NCBI RefSeq assembly: GCF_044326205.1
Contig: NZ_JBIRCY010000009.1
Span: 62,001-126,000 of the forward strand
DNA: 64,000 nt
Source of the DNA: Kumtagia sp044326205
Lineage (GTDB): Bacteria > Pseudomonadota > Alphaproteobacteria > Rhizobiales > Rhizobiaceae
Reading direction: 5' to 3'
The first letter of the stretch is position 1, and each line of letters starts with the position of its first letter. The position numbers were made by a program, and so were the translations under genes. The notes beneath the pieces are model-generated. The model was given only the letters and a program-made list of their open reading frames with translations, was not told the DNA's origin and ran no database searches. Shown here piece after piece: positions 17,197-28,739 of this stretch.

Positions 17197-18021
17197 ATGG
17201 CACGCGCGGTAACCAACCGGCACAAGACGATCGCGACGGCAGCCGCCTGGATCGTCGCCCTGCTGATCTTCTTCCCGATCCTCTACACGGTCATCACCTC
17301 GTTCAAGTCCGAGCAGGAGGCGATCCAGGGGTTCAGCCTGATCCCGTCGGGCACGACCGAGAGTTACAGGGAGGTGCAGGCGCAGAGCGGCTATTTCCAC
17401 TTCTTCCTGAACTCGGTGATCCTGTCCGTCGGCTCGACCATCCTCGCTTTGCTCGTCGCCATCCCGGCGGCATGGTCGATGGCGTTTTCGCCGACCCGGC
17501 GCACCAAGGACATCCTGATGTGGATGCTGTCCACCAAGATGATGCCGGCGGTGGCGGTGCTGTTTCCGATCTACCTGATTTTTCGCGATACCGGGCTGCT
17601 CGACAGCCGCATCGGCCTGACGGTCATGCTGATGCTGATCAACCTGCCGATCGTGATCTGGATGCTCTACACCTATTTCCGCGAGATCCCCGGCGAGATT
17701 CTTGAAGCGGCGCGCATGGACGGAGCGTCGCTGTGGAACGAGATCATTTACGTGCTGACGCCGATGGCGGTGCCCGGCATCGCCTCGACCATGCTCTTGA
17801 ACATCATCCTGGCGTGGAACGAGGCGTTTTGGACGATCCGGCTGACGACGACGGAGGCAGCGCCGCTGACTGCCTTCATCAGTTCGTTCTCCAGTCCGCA
17901 GGGCCTGTTCTGGGCAAAACTTTCGGCGGCCTCGACGCTGGCGATCGCGCCGATCCTGATCATGGGCTGGTTCAGCCAGAAGCAGCTCGTGCGCGGCCTG
18001 ACGTTCGGCGCGGTGAAATAG
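17197..18021 (+). CDS. smoG: Polyol ABC transporter permease
   Basis: A 274-residue MalG-type permease with six helices (first IATAAAWIVALLIFFPILYTVITSF) and the EAA motif EILEAARMDGASLWNEIIYVLTP. The ATG at 17197 follows GAGGAGG at ideal spacing. It pairs with SmoF in the sorbitol/mannitol importer and lies 22 bases before the ATPase gene. A much longer upstream frame is a shadow of smoF. Confidence 0.92.
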   Translation: MARAVTNRHKTIATAAAWIVALLIFFPILYTVITSFKSEQEAIQGFSLIPSGTTESYREVQAQSGYFHFFLNSVILSVGSTILALLVAIPAAWSMAFSPTRRTKDILMWMLSTKMMPAVAVLFPIYLIFRDTGLLDSRIGLTVMLMLINLPIVIWMLYTYFREIPGEILEAARMDGASLWNEIIYVLTPMAVPGIASTMLLNIILAWNEAFWTIRLTTTEAAPLTAFISSFSSPQGLFWAKLSAASTLAIAPILIMGWFSQKQLVRGLTFGAVK

Positions 18022-18043
18022 GAATACGAGGGAGGACGAAAAA

Positions 18044-19048
<1,005 letters not shown>

Positions 19049-19114
19049 CGAGACCGGGAGAGAAATCCCGTGCTGCCGTCCGTGATGAGGGCGGCCACTG
19101 GATAAGCTGATCAC

Positions 19115-19252
19115 TATCGCTCTTCTCCCCGTTCACGGGGAGAAGATGCCGGCAGGCAGATGAGGTGCGGCGAAACCCTCGATCGTTGGCGCCGTCCCTC
19201 ATCCGGCCCTTCGGGCCATCCTCTCCCCGTATAGAGACGGGGAGAAGGATAC
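19115..19252. repeat. RIME-like intergenic mosaic repeat (smoK-mtlK gap)
   Basis: Two GC-rich fold-backs lie in the gap: one built on CTTCTCCCCGTTCACGGGGA (from 19122) followed by the GATGCCGGCAGGCAGATGAGG string, and one with CGGCCCTTCGGGCC and CTCCCCGTATAGAGACGGGGAG (about 19200-19246). A block of more than 40 bases is identical to one at about 48125-48168, and an inverted relative lies at 27494-27637. The arrangement matches the Rhizobium-specific intergenic mosaic elements. Confidence 0.75.
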
Positions 19253-19293
19253 GCGAACGCCGGCGCCGAAAAGCAATGAGAAGGCGTCTTGAA

Positions 19294-20763
<1,470 letters not shown>

Positions 20764-20882
20764 CGCTCGGCTCTCGGCGGAGCACGACGTTAATTTTGCA
20801 ATCTGGTCATCGGGACGGTCACATTGGAGCGGTGGCCTTAAGGACGGGCGCAGATCAGGGTCTCGGGTTGGAACACCTGGTG

Positions 20883-21638
20883 TCAACTCGGCTTGGCCAC
20901 AGCCATCGCCTTATCGCGAAAATCGGCGGCGAAACCGATGAAGCCGTCGTAGTTGGCAGCCTTCTGCTGGAAATAGGGCATTGTGTCGGCATGGGTGGTG
21001 ATCATGAAACGGTCCTGCGCCATGCCCTGGAACGCCTTTTCCGCCACCTCCTCCGGCTCGATGGCGCCGGGCTGAAGATAGGGGATACCCTTGATCATCG
21101 GTGTATTCACGGAAGCCGGGCAGAGCACGGAAACCTTTAGGCCGCGCGTGCGGTAGGTGAAGGCGAGCCATTCGGCAAAACCCAGCGTCGCGTGCTTGGT
21201 GGTGTGGTAGCCGGCGCTGCCCAGCGACAGCACGAGCGCGGCCGCCGAGGCGGTGATCAGAATGCGGCCGCCGCCTTGCGCCACCATGCCCGGCACGACA
21301 TGCCGTGCCACGCGGATATGGCTCAACTGGTTGACGGCGATGATCCTTTCCCAGGCTTCTTCGCTGGCCTCGGCATCCATCGGCATGCCGATGCCGGCAT
21401 TGGAGCAGAACAGGTTGATGCCGCCCTCTGTGGCCACCACGTCGTCGACCAGCGCCTTGATCGCGGCGTCGGAGCCGACATCGGTGCGGCGGAAACGGAC
21501 TGCGCCGTCGATCGCAGGACCTTCCGCAAGGTCGGCGGCGACTATCCGCGCGCCCTCGGCGGCGAAGCGGCGGGCGAGCGCCAAACCGATGCCGCTCGAC
21601 GCCCCGGTGACGACGACGGTCTTGTCCTTCAGATCCAT
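20883..21638 (-). CDS. SDR-family oxidoreductase
   Basis: A 251-residue classical short-chain dehydrogenase. The cofactor motif is VVVTGASSGIGLALARRFA (about 9-27), followed by NAG in FCSNAGIG, the catalytic serine in ITASAAAL and the YHTTK active-site pair. An acidic residue after the second strand (AADLAEG) suggests NAD preference. The substrate is unknown. ATG at 21638 starts the conserved domain eight residues in; upstream codons in frame are not conserved-looking. It is convergent with mtlK. Confidence 0.88.
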   Translation of the reverse strand: MDLKDKTVVVTGASSGIGLALARRFAAEGARIVAADLAEGPAIDGAVRFRRTDVGSDAAIKALVDDVVATEGGINLFCSNAGIGMPMDAEASEEAWERIIAVNQLSHIRVARHVVPGMVAQGGGRILITASAAALVLSLGSAGYHTTKHATLGFAEWLAFTYRTRGLKVSVLCPASVNTPMIKGIPYLQPGAIEPEEVAEKAFQGMAQDRFMITTHADTMPYFQQKAANYDGFIGFAADFRDKAMAVAKPS

Positions 21639-21850
21639 GGTTTTGTCCCTGTCTTCGGTTCGGCGGATGTCGCGACGTCGCGCCAAGTTCGTTGGCGGCG
21701 GCTTCGAGTATTATTTGCGCCGGCGTGCGCAGGCCGGCCCGTGGGCAAGACTGCTCAATCCGGGTGTTCTCTGTCGAGCAATGTTTCAACCTTCGGTTAG
21801 TAAAGTCTTGTCCGGGCGGGTTTCGGGTGGAGCAATCCCGTCGTTTATCT

Positions 21851-22810
21851 TCAGCCAGCCGCCGCCCTTGCCGAACGCCGCTTGCGGATGCCGATCTGCC
21901 CGGCCACCGCCGTCTCGCCGCGGCTGGCGGCGGCGTCGCGCCCGGCAAAAATCCAGTCGATGAAGGCCTGCACCACCGGCGCGGAGCGCATCTGGCCGCG
22001 GCAGGCGACGTAGAAGGAATCCACCGCCGGCACGGCAAGGTTGAACGGCGTGACGAGCTGCCCGCGCGCCAAAAGTCCGCTGGCGGTGACGGAATCACCC
22101 AGAGCCACGCCGTGTCCGTGCAGCGCCGCCTCGGTCGACAGCCGCGCATCGCTCATCTGCAACTGCGGTCCGCGCGGCAGCTCCAGCCCGTCGGCCGCCG
22201 CCAGCCAGGTGTGCCACTCGCGGCCGTCGTCGCCATGCAGCATGACGTGGTCGGCGAGATCGCGCACGGTGCGGAGCGGCCGGTTGTTGATCAGCGTCGG
22301 GCTCGCCACCGGGAACAGTTCAAGGTCCGACCATTTGCGGAACCAGCAATCGCTCCAGTCGCGGTCGCCGTAATGCACGCAGAGGTCGACGTCCGGCGAG
22401 CGCATGTCCTGCGGATCGTTGGAGGCGCGCAACTTCAGCCTGATGTTGGGATATTGGGCGACGAAGCTGCCGATGCGCGGGATCACCCACAGCGACAGCA
22501 ATGCCGGCACGACGCTCACCGTCAGCGCGCCGGCGCCGGTCGGCCGGGTCAGCCGCGCGGTCGCCGCGGCGATGCCCTCGAAGGCGCCGGAGACCGCAGG
22601 CAACAATTCGGCGCCATGCGGCGTCAGCTTCAGCCGTTGGCCGGCGCGCTCGAAAAGCTTGACCTTCAGCGTGGCTTCCAGAGCCTTGATCTGGTGGCTG
22701 ACGGCGCCATGCGTGACGCTGAGTTCCGCCGCCGCCTTGGTCAGCGACCCATGCCTGGCCGTCGCCTCGAAGGCGCGCAGCGGATTGAGCGGTGGCAGGC
22801 GGCCTGACAT
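21851..22810 (-). CDS. LysR-family transcriptional regulator, GcvA-like
   Basis: A 319-residue LTTR with the N-terminal helix-turn-helix RLPPLNPLRAFEATARHGSLTKAAAELSVTHGAVSHQIKALE and a C-terminal effector domain (ALTVSVVPALLSLWVIPRI, VDLCVHYGDRDW). It is divergent from the agmatinase gene, with the 250-base control region holding a TGTGA/TCACA dyad. LysR regulators next to a catabolic operon usually control it, so regulation of the agmatinase and transporter genes is inferred. Confidence 0.9.
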   Translation of the reverse strand: MSGRLPPLNPLRAFEATARHGSLTKAAAELSVTHGAVSHQIKALEATLKVKLFERAGQRLKLTPHGAELLPAVSGAFEGIAAATARLTRPTGAGALTVSVVPALLSLWVIPRIGSFVAQYPNIRLKLRASNDPQDMRSPDVDLCVHYGDRDWSDCWFRKWSDLELFPVASPTLINNRPLRTVRDLADHVMLHGDDGREWHTWLAAADGLELPRGPQLQMSDARLSTEAALHGHGVALGDSVTASGLLARGQLVTPFNLAVPAVDSFYVACRGQMRSAPVVQAFIDWIFAGRDAAASRGETAVAGQIGIRKRRSARAAAG

Positions 22811-22869
22811 TGGCGAACCTTCAGTAGTCCAAGGGCATCCCCGGTATGCCGAGATTCAGGCGGAACCGA

Positions 22870-22886
22870 TGTGAGAAAATTTCACA
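22870..22886. promoter_or_regulatory. Candidate LysR-type operator before agmatinase operon
   Basis: TGTGAGAAAATTTCACA is a dyad with five-base perfect arms TGTGA and TCACA around a seven-base AT-rich centre, containing the T-N11-A spacing expected for LysR regulators. It is 59 bases from the LysR start and 174 bases before the agmatinase start. Confidence 0.4.
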
Positions 22887-23060
22887 ACGAAGACTACAAC
22901 AATATCAATTGATCTTTCAACGGATTCGGCGCAGTTTTGGCGAAATCATAAAAAGCAGGCTTGGGAAACACCGAAGGGCACGCGATCCGCCGAGACAAGG
23001 CGAACGTGAATGCCCTCGAACAGCATATCGGCGCATCGGCGCCGCCGCAGGAGGATTTTC

Positions 23061-24122
23061 ATGGGTTTCGAGGCCGACAAACTGGAAGCGCTGCGCCGCA
23101 AATATGGCGAGAGCCATGGCGGCGAGTTGTTCAATCCGCAGTTCCGGCGGGTAGCCAACAAGATCTTCACCAAGAGCGGGACGCGCGTCGCGCCCTATTC
23201 GGGCATGCCGACCTTCCTCACCGCGCCGCACATGCAGGTCGACAACGACGACCCGGATTTCGGCAATCTGCAGGTCGCCATGGTCGGCGTGCCGATGGAT
23301 CTCGGCGTCACCAACCGCACCGGCGCGCGCTTCGGGCCGCGGGCGCTGCGCACCATCGAGCGCATCGGCCCCTACAACCATGTGCTCGACTGCGCGCCGG
23401 TGCAGGATTTGCGGGTCGCCGACATCGGCGACGTGGCGTTCCAGAGCCGTTACCGGCTGGAACTCAGCCATGACGACATCGAAAAGCGCATCAGCCAGAT
23501 CGTCGAGGCCGGCGTCATCCCGCTGTCGGTCGGCGGCGACCATTCGATCAGCCACCCGATCCTCAAGGCGGTGGGCAAGAAGCGCCCCGTCGGCATGATC
23601 CACATCGACGCGCATTGCGACACCGGCGGCGCCTACGACCTGACCAAGTTCCACCATGGCGGGCCGTTCCGCAACGCCGTGCTCGACGGCGTGCTCGACC
23701 CAACCCGCACCATCCAGATCGGCATCCGCGGCTCTTCCGAATATCTGTGGGAGTTCACCTACGAATCCGGCATGACCGTCGTCCACGCCGAGGAAGTCAC
23801 CGGCATGGGCGTTCCCGCCATCATCGAGAAGGCCCGGAAGATCGTCGGCGACGGGCCGACCTACATCTCCTTCGACGTCGACAGCCTCGATCCTTCCTTC
23901 GCGCCGGGCACCGGCACGCCCGAGGTCGGCGGCCTGACGACGCGCGAGGTGCTGGAACTGCTGCGCGGGCTGAAAGGCCTGAACATCGTCGGCGGCGACG
24001 TCGTCGAGGTCGCGCCGCAATACGACGCCACCACCAACACCGCGCACGCCGGCGCGCAGGTTCTGTTCGAGATCCTGTCGCTGATGGTGTTCAGCCCGGC
24101 AATCGCCGGCAAGGAGGCCTGA
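23061..24122 (+). CDS. speB: Agmatinase / guanidino hydrolase
   Basis: A 353-residue ureohydrolase with a two-manganese site: SVGGDHSISHP, MIHIDAHCDTGG and SFDVDSLDPSFAPGTGTPE carry the His and four Asp ligands. Members cleave agmatine to putrescine and urea, or guanidinobutyrate and related compounds; the sequence does not settle which. Urea released here could feed the urease encoded in the same window. ATG at 23061 follows GGAGG at good spacing. It starts a run of seven transport genes that likely bring in the substrate. Confidence 0.88.
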   Translation: MGFEADKLEALRRKYGESHGGELFNPQFRRVANKIFTKSGTRVAPYSGMPTFLTAPHMQVDNDDPDFGNLQVAMVGVPMDLGVTNRTGARFGPRALRTIERIGPYNHVLDCAPVQDLRVADIGDVAFQSRYRLELSHDDIEKRISQIVEAGVIPLSVGGDHSISHPILKAVGKKRPVGMIHIDAHCDTGGAYDLTKFHHGGPFRNAVLDGVLDPTRTIQIGIRGSSEYLWEFTYESGMTVVHAEEVTGMGVPAIIEKARKIVGDGPTYISFDVDSLDPSFAPGTGTPEVGGLTTREVLELLRGLKGLNIVGGDVVEVAPQYDATTNTAHAGAQVLFEILSLMVFSPAIAGKEA

Positions 24123-24215
24123 TCCAAAAAAAATACGGCAAGTCCGACGCCGAACTGGAACCGGCGATCGGACTGCCGCTCTCAAAAAACCAGCTTCCAG
24201 AAAAGGGGAACGACA

Positions 24216-25019
24216 ATGACAATCCATGCGAAGCTCAAATCGTCCATCGCCGCCGTGCTGCTCGCCGGCGCATTCGGTCTCGCCACGCTGCCGGCCAATG
24301 CCGATGCCGTCGCTGACATCAAGGCGGCGGGCCAGATCAATGTCGGCATCTTTTCCGACTTCCCGCCCTTCTCCTCGGCCAGCGCTGACATGAGCATCAA
24401 GGGTTATGACATCGATGTCGCGCAAGCCATCGCCGACAGCCTGGGCGTCAAGCTCAATCTGGTCAGCGTCACCGGCCAGAACCGCATTCCCTATCTTACG
24501 GACAAGCGCGTCGACATGCTGATGAGCGTCGGCTATTCCAAGGAACGCGCCGAGGTCATCGACTATGCCGCCGCATACGCGCCCTACTACATCGCCGTGA
24601 TCGGCCCGGCCGCCCTCGAAGTGAAGGGCAAGGAAGACCTTGCCGGCAAGACCATCGCCGTCAACCGCGGCACGCTTGAGGACACCTCGCTGACCGAGGC
24701 GGCGCCCGCCTCCGCTGACATTCGCCGCTTCGACAATTACAACGCCGTCATCCAGGCCTTCATTTCGGAGCAGACGCAGCTCATGGTCGTCGGCAACGAT
24801 GTCGGCGCGCAGGTGCTCGCCAAACAGGAAGGGCTGAAGCCCGAGCAGAAATTCCAGCTCCTCACCTCGCCCTCGCATATCGGCCTCAACAAGAACGAGG
24901 AAGGCCTGAAGAAGGCGATCAACGACGCGGTCGCCAAGATGCTGGCCGACGGCAAGCTGAACGAAAGCTCGCAAACCTGGCTGAAGACGCCGCTCAATCC
25001 TGAAAACCTCAAGGACTGA
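24216..25019 (+). CDS. Polar amino acid-type ABC transporter substrate-binding protein
   Basis: A 267-residue periplasmic binding protein of family 3. The signal peptide is KSSIAAVLLAGAFGLATLPANADA. The two lobes show INVGIFSDFPPFSSASADMSIKGYDIDVAQAIAD and YLTDKRVDMLMSVGYSKERAEVIDYA, typical of amino acid or opine binders. It starts 93 bases after the agmatinase stop and leads two permease genes. The ligand is probably a cationic or guanidino amino compound, inferred from context only. No dedicated ATPase gene follows immediately. Confidence 0.88.
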   Translation: MTIHAKLKSSIAAVLLAGAFGLATLPANADAVADIKAAGQINVGIFSDFPPFSSASADMSIKGYDIDVAQAIADSLGVKLNLVSVTGQNRIPYLTDKRVDMLMSVGYSKERAEVIDYAAAYAPYYIAVIGPAALEVKGKEDLAGKTIAVNRGTLEDTSLTEAAPASADIRRFDNYNAVIQAFISEQTQLMVVGNDVGAQVLAKQEGLKPEQKFQLLTSPSHIGLNKNEEGLKKAINDAVAKMLADGKLNESSQTWLKTPLNPENLKD

Positions 25020-25024
25020 GGCTC

Positions 25025-25693
25025 GTGTCCTACAGCCTCGACTTCGGCTGGCTGAACGATGCGCTCGGCGCGATTGCGCGCGGCGCCGCCATGACGGTCT
25101 TCCTGATCGTCGTGACGACGCTGCTCGGAACTGTGCTCAGCGTGCTCGCGGCGGCCGGCCGGCGCGGCGGCAATCGCCTGCTTCGGCAGGCGATCGGCCT
25201 TTATGTCGAGGTGATCCGCAACACGCCGTTCCTGGTGCAGCTCTTCTTCATCTTCTTCGGGCTGCCCAGCCTCGGCATCAGGCTCGATCCGGTGGTTGCC
25301 GCCATTCTCGCCATGACGCTCAACATGGCGGCCTACACCACCGAGATCGTCGGCGCCGGACTTGACGCTGTGCCGCGCGGCCAGAAGGAAGCAGCGTTGG
25401 CGCTCGGGCTGCGGCCGCGCCAGGTGTTCATCAAGATCGTGCTGCCGCAGGCGCTTAAAGTCATCTTCCCGGCGCTGACCAGCCAGATCGTGATCATGAT
25501 GCTGGAATCCGCGGTCGTGTCGCAGATCGCGGTGCGCGAACTGACCTACGAGGCGGACATGCTGCAGGCCAGAACCTTCCGCGCCTTCGAGACTTATCTG
25601 GTCGTCACCGCCGTCTATCTCGGTCTGTCGATCGGATTGCGGCGCCTCCTCGTCAAAGGCGGGCAGCGGATGTTGTCGGCGGGTGTGACATGA
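25025..25693 (+). CDS. Amino acid ABC transporter permease (HisM/GlnP type)
   Basis: A 222-residue permease starting with GTG at 25025, five bases after the binding-protein stop. It has five hydrophobic segments (AAMTVFLIVVTTLLGTVLSVLAAAG, NTPFLVQLFFIFFGLPSLGI) and the EAA loop RGQKEAALALGLRPRQVFIKIVLPQ. The stop overlaps the next permease start (ATGA), so the two are translationally coupled. Confidence 0.9.
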   Translation: MSYSLDFGWLNDALGAIARGAAMTVFLIVVTTLLGTVLSVLAAAGRRGGNRLLRQAIGLYVEVIRNTPFLVQLFFIFFGLPSLGIRLDPVVAAILAMTLNMAAYTTEIVGAGLDAVPRGQKEAALALGLRPRQVFIKIVLPQALKVIFPALTSQIVIMMLESAVVSQIAVRELTYEADMLQARTFRAFETYLVVTAVYLGLSIGLRRLLVKGGQRMLSAGVT

Positions 25694-26337
25694 TCGAGTT
25701 CACCTTCTGGGACATCGTGCGCAACCTGCTCTTCGCCACGCGCTGGACGATCCTGCTGTCGATTGCCGCCTTCGCCGGCGGCGCCATCGTCGGCATCGCC
25801 ATCCTGCTGCTCAGGATATCCAAGGCTAAATGGCCGAGGCGCTTCGGCAGCGGCTACATCGCGCTGTTCCAGGGCACGCCGCTGTTGATGCAGTTGTTCC
25901 TGATGTTCTTCGGCCTGCCGATGCTCGGGCTGCGCATCGAACCATGGATGGCGGCCGTGCTCGGCCTCACTTTCTTCGCCAGCGCCTACCTCGCCGAGAT
26001 CTGGCGCGGCGGCGTCGACGCGCTGCCGCGCGGCCAATGGGATGCCGGCGCCAGCCTCGGGCTGCACTATGTCCAGGAGTTGCGGCTGGTCATCCTGCCG
26101 CAAGCCTTCTCGATTACCCGGGCGCCGGTCGTCGGCTTCCTCGTACAGCTCATCAAGGCAACGGCGCTGACCTCGATCATCGGCTTCGAGGAACTGCTGA
26201 GAACCTCGAACGCCATCAACAACGCGACCTTCGAGCCCTTCACCGTCTATGGGCTGGTGGCTCTGATCTTTTTCGTGCTGTGCTATCCTCTCACCCAATA
26301 TGCCAGGATGCTGGAGAGCCGCGCAGCCGCGCACTGA
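25690..26337 (+). CDS. Amino acid ABC transporter permease (second)
   Basis: A 215-residue partner permease with a similar layout (LLSIAAFAGGAIVGIAILLL, QGTPLLMQLFLMFFGLPMLGL) and the variant EAA loop RGQWDAGASLGLHYVQELRLVILPQ. Together with the preceding gene it forms a heterodimeric channel. The missing ATPase could be supplied by the ATPase at 27702-28739 or from elsewhere in the genome. Confidence 0.9.
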   Translation: MIEFTFWDIVRNLLFATRWTILLSIAAFAGGAIVGIAILLLRISKAKWPRRFGSGYIALFQGTPLLMQLFLMFFGLPMLGLRIEPWMAAVLGLTFFASAYLAEIWRGGVDALPRGQWDAGASLGLHYVQELRLVILPQAFSITRAPVVGFLVQLIKATALTSIIGFEELLRTSNAINNATFEPFTVYGLVALIFFVLCYPLTQYARMLESRAAAH

Positions 26338-26399
26338 ACCTCGTCGATACTTGAAGACATGGGAACTGCCGCAACGTCGGCCAAAACAGGAGAAGTGAA

Positions 26400-27488
26400 A
26401 TGCAGAAAATTCTGAACGGTCCGCTCAGCCGGCGCACGGTGCTGTCCGGCGCGCTCGCCGCCACCGGCGTTCTCGCCATGCCGTCGATCCTGCGCGCGCA
26501 GGACAAGTCTCTGAAGGTCGGCGTCTATGGCGGCTATTTCCAAAAGTCCTTCGACGAGCACATCTTCCCCGAATTCACCAAGGCGACCGGCATCGCGGTG
26601 GAATCGGTCGCCGAGCCGACCGGCGAGGCCTGGCTGGTGCAGCTCGAGCAGGCCGCCAAGGCCGGCCAGGCGCCCGCCGACGTGTCGATGATGTCGCAGA
26701 CCTCGACGCTGAAGGGCCAGTCCACCGAACTGTGGGTGCCGATCGACGAGAAGAAGATCAAGAATTTCGGCGACCTGCTGCCGCAATTCGTCAACAAGTA
26801 CCCCGACGGACGCATCGCCGGCATCGGCGCGGTGGCGTGGTACATCACGCTGGTCACCAACACCGACGTCTACAAGGAAGCCCCGACCTCGTGGGAAGCG
26901 CTTTGGGATCCGGCGAACGCCGACAAGCTCGGCCTGCTGGCGCTGGTCTCCAACTCTTTCCTGCTGGAGGTGACCGCGAAAACCTTCTTCGGCGGCACCA
27001 ATGCGCTCGACACCGAGGAAGGCCAGATCAAGGCCTTCGAGAAACTCGCCGAAGTGAAGCCCAACGTCCGCCTCTGGTATCGCGACGAGGCGCAGTTCGA
27101 GCAGGCGCTGAAGTCGGGCGAGATCCCGATGGGCCAGTATTATCATGACGTCACCGGTCTCGCGGCGGCTGACGGCCAGCCGGTGCGCTCGACCTTCCCG
27201 AAGGAGGGCGGCATCCAGGATAGCGGCAACTGGGTCATCTCGCGCGCCTCGCAGAAGGGCGAGGAGGCGCATGTCTTCATCGACTATATGAGCCAGCCGT
27301 CGATCCAGGGCCTGATGTCGCGCAAGGTCGGCACCGCGCCGACGCTGAAGAAGGACAAACTCGACCTGACGGCGGAGGAATTCGCGGCCGTGTCGTCGGA
27401 AATCCCGCCGATCATCCCGCGCTACGACCTCTACACGACCAAGTCCGACTGGCTGAACCAGAAATGGACGGAGATGATCGCGGGGTGA
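26400..27488 (+). CDS. Spermidine/putrescine-type ABC transporter substrate-binding protein
   Basis: A 362-residue periplasmic binding protein with a twin-arginine-like leader (LSRRTVLSGALAATGVLAMPSILRAQ). The mature part begins KSLKVGVYGGYFQKSFDEHIFPEF and contains WYITLVTNTDVYKEAPTSWEALWDP, characteristic of PotD/PotF relatives. Residues that bind the polyamine cannot be certified by eye. It follows the second permease by 62 bases and is separated from its ATPase by a repeat-filled gap. Confidence 0.88.
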   Translation: MQKILNGPLSRRTVLSGALAATGVLAMPSILRAQDKSLKVGVYGGYFQKSFDEHIFPEFTKATGIAVESVAEPTGEAWLVQLEQAAKAGQAPADVSMMSQTSTLKGQSTELWVPIDEKKIKNFGDLLPQFVNKYPDGRIAGIGAVAWYITLVTNTDVYKEAPTSWEALWDPANADKLGLLALVSNSFLLEVTAKTFFGGTNALDTEEGQIKAFEKLAEVKPNVRLWYRDEAQFEQALKSGEIPMGQYYHDVTGLAAADGQPVRSTFPKEGGIQDSGNWVISRASQKGEEAHVFIDYMSQPSIQGLMSRKVGTAPTLKKDKLDLTAEEFAAVSSEIPPIIPRYDLYTTKSDWLNQKWTEMIAG

Positions 27489-27493
27489 GCGTC

Positions 27494-27637
27494 TTCCTTC
27501 TCCCCGCTTACGAGGAGGTCCTCAGGGCGGCCCGAAGGGCCGGATGAGGGGCGGAGCCTACATATCAATGGTTCGCGCTGCCCTTCATCTGCCTGCCGGC
27601 ATCTTCTTCCCGTGAATGGGGAGAAGGTGCTTTCCGC
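27494..27637. repeat. RIME-like intergenic mosaic repeat (before potA-like gene)
   Basis: The gap carries CCTTCTCCCCGCTTACGAGGA, the GGCGGCCCGAAGGGCCGGATGAGG palindrome and, in inverse order, TCATCTGCCTGCCGGCATCTTCTTCCCGTGAATGGGGAGAAGG. These are the same two modules as at 19115-19252 and 48123-48250. Sited between a binding-protein gene and its downstream ATPase gene, the fold-backs may lower downstream expression. Confidence 0.7.
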
Positions 27638-27701
27638 AATGTCACGTCTCGATGAAAGCCGTTGCACAACTGCAAGGTCCGCAGGGTAAAGGGGAAAATC
27701 C

Positions 27702-28739
27702 ATGTCCGGCCTGGCCATCAAATCCGTCACCAAGCAGTTCGGCGATTTCAAAGCCGTCGACGACGTAAACCTGTCGGTGCCGCACGGCACCTTCGTCTGC
27801 CTGCTCGGCCCGTCGGGCTGCGGCAAGACCACGCTTTTGCGGATGATCGCCGGGCTGGAGGAGCCCAGTTCGGGCGAGATCGCCATAGACGGCGATGACA
27901 TCACCAAGACGCCGACGCACAAGCGCAATTTCGGCATGGTGTTCCAGTCGCTGGCGCTGTTCCCGCATCTTTCGGTCGGCGACAACATCTCCTATGCGCT
28001 GCGCATCCGCGGCTCCTCGAAGGACGAACAGAAGGCACGCGCCGACGAATTGCTGAAACTCGTCCACCTGCCTGGCTTCGCCGACCGCCCCGTGGCGAAA
28101 CTCTCCGGAGGCCAGCGGCAGCGCGTCGCCATCGCCCGGGCGCTGGCACTGTCGCCGAAACTCTTCCTGCTCGACGAGCCGATGTCGGCGCTCGACGCAA
28201 AGCTGCGCGAATCCATGCAGGTCGAACTCAGGCAATTGCAGCAGCGGCTGGGCATTACCACCATCGTCGTCACCCACGACCAGCGCGAGGCGATGACCAT
28301 GGCCGATCTCGTCGTGGTCATGGGCCAGGGGAAGATCCGCCAGGCCGCCGCGCCGATCGACATCTACCGGAAACCGGCGGATGCCTTCGTCGCCGACTTC
28401 ATCGGCTCGACCAACCTGCTTGAGGCCAGTGCCGATGGTGCTGGCCGCGCCTCAATCCTCGGCACGGTCATCCCAGGCCTGTCGCTGCCCTCCGGCGCGG
28501 CAAAATCCTCGGTGTCGGTACGGCCGGAAGACGTGCATCTCGGCCCGCCTTCCTCAGGCGCCATCGATGGCACGGTCACCTTCGTGCGCGACCTCGGAGC
28601 GACGATAGAGACCTATATCGAAGCCGGCGGGTCAACCATCGTCGCGGTGACGACACCGCGCGAGCGCGTCGATGTCGCGACCGGGGCAAAGGTCGGCGTG
28701 ACCCTGCCGCCGCAAGCCTGCGTGGTGGTGAAGTCATGA
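27702..28739 (+). CDS. ABC transporter ATP-binding protein (PotA-like)
   Basis: A 345-residue ATPase with Walker A GPSGCGKTT, Q-loop VFQSLALFPHLS, signature LSGGQRQRVAIARAL, Walker B LFLLDEPMSALDAKLRE and H-loop VTHDQREAMTMADL, followed by a C-terminal TOBE domain (VSVRPEDVHLG). It belongs to the spermidine/putrescine class. Its stop overlaps the following permease start (ATGA). The gene and the next two make the standard PotABC set for the binding protein at 26400. Confidence 0.9.
   Translation: MSGLAIKSVTKQFGDFKAVDDVNLSVPHGTFVCLLGPSGCGKTTLLRMIAGLEEPSSGEIAIDGDDITKTPTHKRNFGMVFQSLALFPHLSVGDNISYALRIRGSSKDEQKARADELLKLVHLPGFADRPVAKLSGGQRQRVAIARALALSPKLFLLDEPMSALDAKLRESMQVELRQLQQRLGITTIVVTHDQREAMTMADLVVVMGQGKIRQAAAPIDIYRKPADAFVADFIGSTNLLEASADGAGRASILGTVIPGLSLPSGAAKSSVSVRPEDVHLGPPSSGAIDGTVTFVRDLGATIETYIEAGGSTIVAVTTPRERVDVATGAKVGVTLPPQACVVVKS

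Noticed and set aside
22917..24974. 685-codon minus-strand frame over agmatinase and its transporter
   Set aside because: It is an antisense shadow with low-complexity composition; both underlying plus-strand genes are well supported.
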